Source: Limnomonas spitsbergensis
Taxonomy: Eukaryota; Chlorophyta; Chlorophyceae; Chlamydomonadales
Reading direction: 5' to 3'
DNA length: 64,000 nt
Assembly (NCBI GenBank): GCA_037349105.1
Contig: JAYJMM010000027.1
Span: 372,001 to 436,000 of the forward strand
Of this stretch, positions 53,101 to 62,100 are shown one piece after another. A program made the translations under genes and the position numbers. The stretch's first letter is position 1. Every line of letters starts with the position of its first letter. Under the pieces are notes generated by a model, which saw only the letters and a program-made list of their open reading frames with translations, made no database searches and was not told the origin of the DNA.

Positions 53101-56100
53101 CCTAGTGTGATCCGCTGTCCTAGCATGGTCTGCTGTCCTAGTGGGGTCTGCTGTCATAGTGTGGTCTGCTGTCCTAGTGTGGTCTGCTGTCCTAGTATAG
53201 TCTGCTGTCCTAGCGTGTTCCGCTGTCCTAGTGTGGTCTGCTGTCCAAGTGTGATCCGCTGTCCTAGTGTGGTCTGCTGTCCTAGTGTGATCTGCTGTCC
53301 TAGAGTGGTCTGCTGTCCTAGTGTGGTCTGCTGTCCTAGCATGGTCTGCTGCACAAGTGTGGTCTGCTGTCCTAGTGTGGTATGCTGTCCTAGTGTGATC
53401 TGCTGTCCTAGTGTGATCTGCTGTCCTAGTGTGGTCTGCTGTCCTAGCATGGTCTGCTGTCCTAGTGTGATCCGCTGTCCTAGTATGGTCTGCTGTCCTA
53501 GTGTGGTCTGTTGTCCTGGCATGGTCTGCTGTCCTAGCATGGTCTGCTGTCCTAGTGTGGTCTGCTGTCCTAGTGTGGTCTGCTGTCCTAGTATGGTCTG
53601 CTGTCCTAGTGTGGTCTGCTGTCCTAGTGTGGTCTGCTGTCCTAGTGTGGTCTGCTGTCCTAGTGTGGTCTGCTGTCCTAGTGTGGTCTGCTGTCCTAGT
53701 GTGGTCTGCTGTCCTAGCGAGGTCTGCTGTCCTAGTGAGGTCTGCTGTCCTAGCATGGTCTACTGTCCTAGCATGGTCTGCTGTCCTAGTATGGTTTGCT
53801 GTCCTAGTGTGGTCTGCTGTCCTAGTGTGGTCTGCTGTCCTAGTGTGGTATGCTGTCCTAGTATGGTCTGCTGTCCTAGTGTGGTCTGCTGTCCTAGTGT
53901 GGTCTGCTGTCCTAGCGAGGTCTGCTGTCCTAGTGTGGTCTGCTGTCCTAGCATGGTCTACTGTCCTAGCATGGTCTGCTGTCCTAGTATGGTTTGCTGT
54001 CCTAGCATGGTCTGCTGTCCTAGTGTGGTATGCTGTCCTAGTGTGGTATGCTGTCCTAGTATGGTATGCTGTCCTAGTGTGGTCTGCTGTCCTAGTGTGG
54101 TCTGCTGTCCTAGTGTGGTCTGCTGTCCTAGTGTGGTCTGCTGTCCTAGTGTGGTCTGCTGTCCTAGTGTGATCCGCTGTCCTAGTGTGGTCTGCTGTCC
54201 TAGTGTGGTCTGCTGTCCTAGTGTGGTCTGCTGTCCTAGTGTGATACGCTGTCCTAGTTGTGATGCGTTGTCCTAGTGTGGTATGTTGTCCTAGTGTGGT
54301 CTGCTGTCCTAGTGTGATCCGCTGTCCTAGTGTGGTCTGCTGTCCTATTGTGGTCTGTTGTCCTAGCCTGGTCTGCTGTCCTAGCGTGGTCTGTTGTCCT
54401 AGTGTGATATACTGTCCTAGTGTGATCTGCTGTCCCAGTGTGGTTTGCTGTCCTAGCGTAGTCTGCTGTCCTAGTGTGGTCTGCTGTCCTAGTGTGGTCT
54501 GCTGTCCTAGTGTGGTCTGCTGTCCTAGTGTGATCGGCTGTCCTATTGTGGTCTGCTGTCCTAGTGTGGTCTGCTGGCCTAGTGTGGTCTGCTGTCCTAG
54601 CGAGGTCTGCTGTCCTAGTGAGGTCTGCTGTCCTAGCATGGTCTGCTGTCCTAGTGTGGTCTGCTGTCCTAGTATGGTTTGCTGTCCTAGCGAGGTCTGC
54701 TGTCCTAGTGTGATGCGCTGTCCTAGTGTGGTATGCTGTCCTAGTGTGATCCGCTGTCCTAGTATGGTCTGCTGTCCTAGTGTGATGCGCTGTCCTAGTG
54801 TGATCTGCTGTCCTAGTGTGGTCTGCTGTCCTATTGTGGTCTGCTGTCCTAGTGTGATCCGCTGTCCTAGTGTGGTCTGCTGTCCTAGTGTGGTCTGCTG
54901 TCCTAGTGTGATACGCTGTCCTAGTTGTGATGCGTTGTCCTAGTGTGGTATGTTGTCCTAGTGTGGTCTGCTGTCCTAGTGTGATCCGCTGTCCTAGTGT
55001 GGTCTGCTGTCCTATTGTGGTCTGTTGTCCTAGCATGGTCTGCTGTCCTAGCGGGGTCTGTTGTCCTAGTGTGATATACTGTCCTAGTGTGATCTGCTGT
55101 CCCAGTGTGGTTTGCTGTCCTAGCGTAGTCTGCTGTCCTAGTGTGGTCTGCTGTCTTAGTGTGGTCTGCTGTCCTAGAGTGGTCTGCTGTCCTAGTGTGA
55201 TCGGCTGTCCTATTGTGGTCTGCTGTCCTAGAATGGTCTGCTGTCCTAGTGCGGTCTGCTGTCCTAGCATGGTCTGCTGTCCAAGTGTGATCCGCTGTCC
55301 TATTGTGGTCTGCTGTCCTAGTGTGATCTGCTGTCCTAGTGTGATCCGCTGTCCTAGTGTGGTCTGCTGTCCTAGTGTGATCTGCTGTCCTAGTGTGGTC
55401 TGCTGTCCTAGTGTGGTCTGCTGTCCTAGTGTGGTCTGCTGTCCTAGTGTGGTCTGCTGTCCTAGTGTGGTCTGCTGTCCTAGTGTGGTCTGCTGTCCTA
55501 GTGTGATACGCTGTCCTAGTTGTGATGCGTTGTCCTAATGTGGTATGTTGTCCTAGTGTGGTCTGCTGTCCTAGTGTGATCCGCTGTCCTAGTGTGGTCT
55601 GCTGTCCTATTGTGGTCTGTTGTCCTAGCATGGTCTGCTGTCCTAGCGTGGTCTGTTGTCCTAGTGTGATATACTGTCCTAGTGTGATCTGCTGTCCCAG
55701 TGTGGTTTGCTGTCCTAGCGTAGTCTGCTGTCCTAGTGTGGTCTGCTGTCCTAGTGTGGTCTGCTGTCCAAGAGTGGTCTGCTGTCCTAGTGTGATCGGC
55801 TGTCCTATTGTGGTCTGCTGTCCTAGTGTGGTCTGCTGTCCTAGTGTGGTCTGCTGTCGTAGTGTGGTCTGCTGTCCTAGTGTGGTCTGCTGTCCTAGCA
55901 TGGTCTGCTGTCCTAGTGTGGTCTGCTATCCTAGTATGGTTTGCAGTCCTAGCGAGGTCTGCTGTCCTAGTGTGATGCGCTGTCCTAGTGTGGTATGCTG
56001 TCCTAGTGTGATCCGCTGTCCTAGTATGGTCTGCTGTCCTAGTGTGATGCGCTGTCCTAGTGTGATCTGCTGTCCTAGTGTGGTCTGCTGTCCTATTGTG

Positions 56101-59100
56101 GTCTGCTGTCCTAGTGTGATCCGCTGTCCTAGTGTGGTCTGCTGTCCTAGTGTGGTCTGCTGTCCTAGTGTGGTCTGCTGTCCTAGTGTGATACGCTGTC
56201 CTAGTTGTGATGCGTTGTCCTAGTGTGGTATGTTGTCCTAGTGTGGTCTGCTGTCCTAGTGTGATCCGCTGTCCTAGTGTGGTCTGCTGTCCTATTGTGG
56301 TCTGTTGTCCTAGCATGGTCTGCTGTCCTAGCGGGGTCTGTTGTCCTAGTGTGATATACTGTCCTAGTGTGATCTGCTGTCCCAGTGTGGTTTGCTGTCC
56401 TAGCGTAGTCTGCTGTCCTAGTGTGGTCTGCTGTCCTAGTGTGGTCTGCTGTCCTAGAGTGGTCTGCTGTCCTAGTGTGATCGGCTGTCCTATTGTGGTC
56501 TGCTGTCCTAGTGTGGTCTGCTGTCCTAGTGTGGTCTGCTGTCCTAGCGAGGTCTGCTGTCCTAGTGTGGTCTGCTGTCCTAGCATGGTCTACTGTCCTA
56601 GCATGGTCTGCTGTCCTAGTATGGTTTGCTGTCCTAGCGAGGTCTGCTGTCCTAGTGTGGTATGCTGTCCTAGTATGGTTTGCAGTCCTAACGAGATCTG
56701 CTGTCCTAGTGTGCTCTGCTGTCCTAGTGTGGTATGCTGTCCTAGTGTGGTATGCTGTCCTAGTGTGGTATGCTGTCCTAGTATGGTATGCTGTCCTAGT
56801 GTGGTCTGCTGTCCTAGTATGGTTTGCTGTCCTAGTGTGGTCTGCTGTCCTAGTATGGTTTGCAGTCCTAACGAGATCTGCTGTCCTAGTGTGCTCTGCT
56901 GTCCTAGTGTGGTATGCTGTCCTAGTGTGGTATGCTGTCCTAGTATGGTATGCTGTCCTAGTGTGGTCTGCTGTCCTAGTGTGGTATGCTGTCCTAGTGT
57001 GGTATGCTGTCCTAGTATGGTATGTAGTCCTAGTGTGGTCAGCTGTCCTAGTGTGGTCTGCTGTCCTAGTGTGGTCTGTTGTTCTAGTGTGGTCTGCTGT
57101 CCTAGTGTGGTCTGCTGTCCTACCATGGTCTGCTGTCCTAGTGTGGTCTGCTGTCCTAGTGTGATCCGCTGTCCTAGTGTGGTCTGCTGTCCTAGTGGGG
57201 TCTGATGTCATAGTGTGGTCTGCTGTCCTAGTATAGTCTGCTGTCCTAGTGTGTTCCGCTGTCCTAGTGTGGTCTGCTGTCCAAGTGTGATCCGCTGTCC
57301 TAGTGTGGTCTGCTGTCCTAGTGTGATCTGCTGTTCTAGTGTGGTCTGCTGTCCTAGTGTGGTCTGCTGTCCTAGCATGGTCTGCTGCACAAGTGTGGTC
57401 CGCTGTTTTAGTGTGGTATGCTGTCCAAGTGTTATCCGCTGTCCTAGTGTGGTCTGCTGTCCTAGTGTGATCTGCTGTCCTAGAATGGTCTGCTGTCCTA
57501 GTGCGGTCTGCTGTCCTAGCATGGTCTGCTGTCCAAGTGTGATCCGCTGTCCTATTGTGGTCTGCTGTCCTAGTGTGATCTGCTGTCCTAGTGTGATCCG
57601 CTGTCCTAGTGTGGTCTGCTGTCCTAGTGTGACCTGCTGTCCTAGTGTGGTCTGCTGTCCTAGCATGGTCTGCTGTCCTAGTGTGATCCGCTGTCCTAGT
57701 GTGGTCTGCTGTCCTAGTGTGTTCTGCTGTCCTAGTGTGGTCTGCTGTCCTAGTGTGATACGCTGTCCTAGTTGTGATGCGTTGTCCTAGTGTGGTATGT
57801 TGTCCTAGTGTGGTCTGCTGTCCTAGTGTGATCCGCTGTCCTAGTGTGGTCTGCTGTCCTATTGTGGTCTGTTGTCCTAGCATGGTCTGCTGTCCTAGCG
57901 TGGTCTGTTGTCCTAGTGTGATATACTGTCCTAGTGTGATCTGCTGTCCCAGTGTGGTTTGCTGTCCTAGCGTAGTCTGCTGTCCTAGTGTGGTCTGCTG
58001 TCCTAGCGAGGTCTGCTGTCCTAGTGTGGTCTGCTGTCCTAGCATGGTCTGCTGTCCTAGTGTGGTCTGCTATCCTAGTATGGTTTGCAGTCCTAGCGAG
58101 GTCTGCTGTCCTAGTGTGATGCGCTGTCCTAGTGTGGTATGCTGTCCTAGTGTGATCCGCTGTCCTAGTATGGTCTGCTGTCCTAGTGTGATGCGCTGTC
58201 CTAGTGTGATCTGCTGTCCTAGTGTGGTCTGCTGTCCTAGTGTGGTCTGCTGTCCTAGTGTGATCCGCTGTCCTAGTGTGGTCTGCTGTCCTAGTGTGGT
58301 CTGCTGTCCTAGTGTGGTCTGCTGTCCTAGTGTGATACGCTGTCCTAGTTGTGATGCGTTGTCCTAGTGTGGTATGTTGTCCTAGTGTGGTCTGCTGTCC
58401 TAGTGTGATCCGCTGTCCTAGTGTGGTCTGCTGTCCTATTGTGGTCTGTTGTCCTAGCATGGTCTGCTGTCCTAGCGGGGTCTGTTGTCCTAGTGTGATA
58501 TACTGTCCTAGTGTGATCTGCTGTCCCAGTGTGGTTTGCTGTCCTAGCGTAGTCTGCTGTCCTAGTGTGGTCTGCTGTCCTAGTGTGGTCTGCTGTCCTA
58601 GTGTGATATACTGTCCTAGTGTGGTCTGCTGTCCTATTGTGGTCTGTTGTCCTAGCATGGTCTGCTGTCCTAGCGTGGTCTGTTGTCCTAGTGTGATATA
58701 CTGTCCTAGTGTGATCTGCTGTCCCAGTGTGGTTTGCTGTCCTAGCGTAGTCTGCTGTCCTAGTGTGGTCTGCTGTCCTAGTGTGGTCTGCTGTCCTAGA
58801 GTGGTCTGCTGTCCTAGTGTGATCGGCTGTCCTATTGTGGTCTGCTGTCCTAGTGTGGTCTGCTGGCCTAGTGTGGTCTGCTGTCCTAGCGAGGTCTGCT
58901 GTCCTAGTGAGGTCTGCTGTCCTAGCATGGTCTACTGTCCTAGCATGGTCTGCTGTCCTAGTATGGTTTGCTGTCCTAGCGAGGTCTGCTGTCCTAGTGT
59001 GGTCTGCTGTCCTAGTGTGGTATGCTGTCCTAGTGTGGTATGCTGTCCTAGTATGGTATGCTGTCCTAGTGTGGTCAGCTGTCCTAGTGTGGTCTGCTGT

Positions 59101-62100
59101 CCTAGTGTGGTCTGCTGTCCTAGTGTGGTCTGCTGTCCTAGTGTGGTCTGCTGTCCTAGTGTGGTCTGCTGTCCTAGTGTGGTCTGCTGTCCTAGTGTGG
59201 TCTGCTGTCCTAGTGTGGTCTGCTGTCCTAGTGTGATCCGCTGTCCTAGTGTGGTCTGCTGTCCTAGTGTGATCTGCTGTCCTAGTGTGGTCTGCTGTCC
59301 TAGCATGGTCTGCTGTCCTAGTGTGATCCGCTGTCCTAGTGTGGTCTGCTGTCCTAGTGTGTTCTGCTGTCCTAGTGTGGTCTGCTGTCCTAGTGTGATA
59401 CGCTGTCCTAGTTGTGATGCGTTGTCCTAGTGTGGTATGTTGTCCTAGTGTGGTCTGCTGTCCTAGTGTGATCCGCTGTCCTAGTGTGGTCTGCTGTCCT
59501 ATTGTGGTCTGTTGTCCTAGCATGGTCTGCTGTCCTAGCGTGGTCTGTTGTCCTAGTGTGATATACTGTCCTAGTGTGATCTGCTGTCCCAGTGTGGTTT
59601 GCTGTCCTAGCGTAGTCTGCTGTCCTAGTGTGGTCTGCTGTCCTAGCGAGGTCTGCTGTCCTAGTGAGGTCTGCTGTCCTAGCATGGTCTGCTGTCCTAG
59701 TGTGGTCTGCTATCCTAGTATGGTTTGCAGTCCTAGCGAGGTCTGCTGTCCTAGTGTGATGCGCTGTCCTAGTGTGGTATGCTGTCCTAGTGTGATCCGC
59801 TGTCCTAGTATGGTCTGCTGTCCTAGTGTGATGCGCTGTCCTAGTGTGATCTGCTGTCCTAGTGTGGTCTGCTGTCCTAGTGTGGTCTGCTGTCCTAGTG
59901 TGATCCGCTGTCCTAGTGTGGTCTGCTGTCCTAGTGTGGTCTGCTGTCCTAGTGTGGTCTGCTGTCCTAGTGTGATACGCTGTCCTAGTTGTGATGCGTT
60001 GTCCTAGTGTGGTATGTTGTCCTAGTGTGGTCTGCTGTCCTAGTGTGATCCGCTGTCCTAGTGTGGTCTGCTGTCCTATTGTGGTCTGTTGTCCTAGCAT
60101 GGTCTGCTGTCCTAGCGGGGTCTGTTGTCCTAGTGTGATATACTGTCCTAGTGTGATCTGCTGTCCCAGTGTGGTTTGCTGTCCTAGCGTAGTCTGCTGT
60201 CCTAGTGTGGTCTGCTGTCCTAGTGTGGTCTGCTGTCCTAGTGTGATATACTGTCCTAGTGTGGTCTGCTGTCCTATTGTGGTCTGTTGTCCTAGCATGG
60301 TCTGCTGTCCTAGCGTGGTCTGTTGTCCTAGTGTGATATACTGTCCTAGTGTGATCTGCTGTCCCAGTGTGGTTTGCTGTCCTAGCGTAGTCTGCTGTCC
60401 TAGTGTGGTCTGCTGTCCTAGTGTGGTCTGCTGTCCTAGTGTGGTCTGCTGTCCTAGTGTGGTCTGCTGTCCTAGTGTGGTCTGCTGTCCTAGTGTGGTC
60501 TGCTGTCCTAGTGTGGTCTGCTGTCCTAGCGAGGTCTGCTGTCCTAGTGAGGTCTGCTGTCCTAGCATGGTCTACTGTCCTAGCATGGTCTGCTGTCCTA
60601 GTATGGTTTGCTGTCCTAGCGAGGTCTGCTGTCCTAGTGTGGTCTGCTGTCCTAGTGTGGTATGCTGTCCTAGTGTGGTCTGCTGTCCTAGTGTGGTCTG
60701 CTGTCCTAGTGTGGTCTGCTGTCCTAGTGTGGTCTGCTGTCCTAGTGTGGTCTGCTGTCCTAGTGTGGTCTGCTGTCCTAGTGTGGTCTGCTGTCCTAGT
60801 GTGGTCTGCTGTCCTAGTGTGGTCTGCTGTCCTAGTGTGGTCTGCTGTCCTAGTGTGGTCTGCTGTCCTAGTGTGGTCTGCTGTCCTAGTGTGGTCTGCT
60901 GTCCTAGTGTGGTCTGCTGTCCTAGTATAGTCTGCTGTCCTAGTGTGTTCCGCTGTCCTAGTGTGGTCTGCTGTCCAAGTGTGATCCGCTGTCCTAGTGT
61001 GGTCTGCTGTCCTAGTGTGATCTGCTGTTCTAGAGTGGTCTGCTGTCCTAGTGTGGTCTGCTGTCCTAGCATGGTCTGCTGCACAAGTGTGGTCCGCTGT
61101 TTTAGTGTGGTATGCTGTCCAAGTGTTATCCGCTGTCCTAGTGTGGTCTGCTGTCCTAGTGTGATCTGCTGTCCTAGAATGGTCTGCTGTCCTAGTGCGG
61201 TCTGCTGTCCTAGCATGGTCTGCTGTCCAAGTGTGATCCGCTGTCCTATTGTGGTCTGCTGTCCTAGTGTGATCTGCTGTCCTAGTGTGATCCGCTGTCC
61301 TAGTGTGGTCTGCTGTCCTAGTGTGATCTGCTGTCCTAGTGTGGTCTGCTGTCCTAGCATGGTCTGCTGTCCTAGTGTGATCCGCTGTCCTAGTGTGGTC
61401 TGCTGTCCTAGTGTGTTCTGCTGTCCTAGTGTGGTCTGCTGTCCTAGTGTGATACGCTGTCCTAGTTGTGATGCGTTGTCCTAGTGTGGTATGTTGTCCT
61501 AGTGTGGTCTGCTGTCCTAGTGTGATCCGCTGTCCTAGTGTGGTCTGCTGTCCTATTGTGGTCTGTTGTCCTAGCATGGTCTGCTGTCCTAGCGTGGTCT
61601 GTTGTCCTAGTGTGATATACTGTCCTAGTGTGATCTGCTGTCCCAGTGTGGTTTGCTGTCCTAGCGTAGTCTGCTGTCCTAGTGTGGTCTGCTGTCCTAG
61701 TGTGGTCTGCTGTCCTAGTGTGGTCTGCTGTCCTAGTGTGATCTGCTGTCCTAGTGTGGTCTGCTGTCCTAGTGTGGTCTGTTGTCCTAGTGTGATCTGC
61801 TGTCCTAGTGTTGTCTGTTGTCCTAGTGTGGTCTGCTGTCCTAGCATGGTATGCTGTCCTAGTGTGATCTGCTGTCCTAGTGTGGTCTGCTGTCCTAGCA
61901 TGGTCTGCTGTCCTAGTGTGATCCGCTGTCCTAGTGTGGTCTGCTGTCCTAGTGTGGTCTGCTGTCCTAGTGTGATCCGCTGTCCTAGTGTGGTCTGCTG
62001 TCCTAGTGTGGTCTGTTGTCCTAGTGTGGTCTGCTGTCCTAGTTTGGTCTGTTGTCCTAGTGTGGTCTGTTGTCCTAGTGTTGTCTGCTGATCCTGACAT

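Noticed and set aside
36260..62096. CRISPR array or centromere
   Set aside because: There are no unique spacers between repeats, so it is not CRISPR. Centromeric function cannot be judged from sequence, and the location within a gene argues against it.
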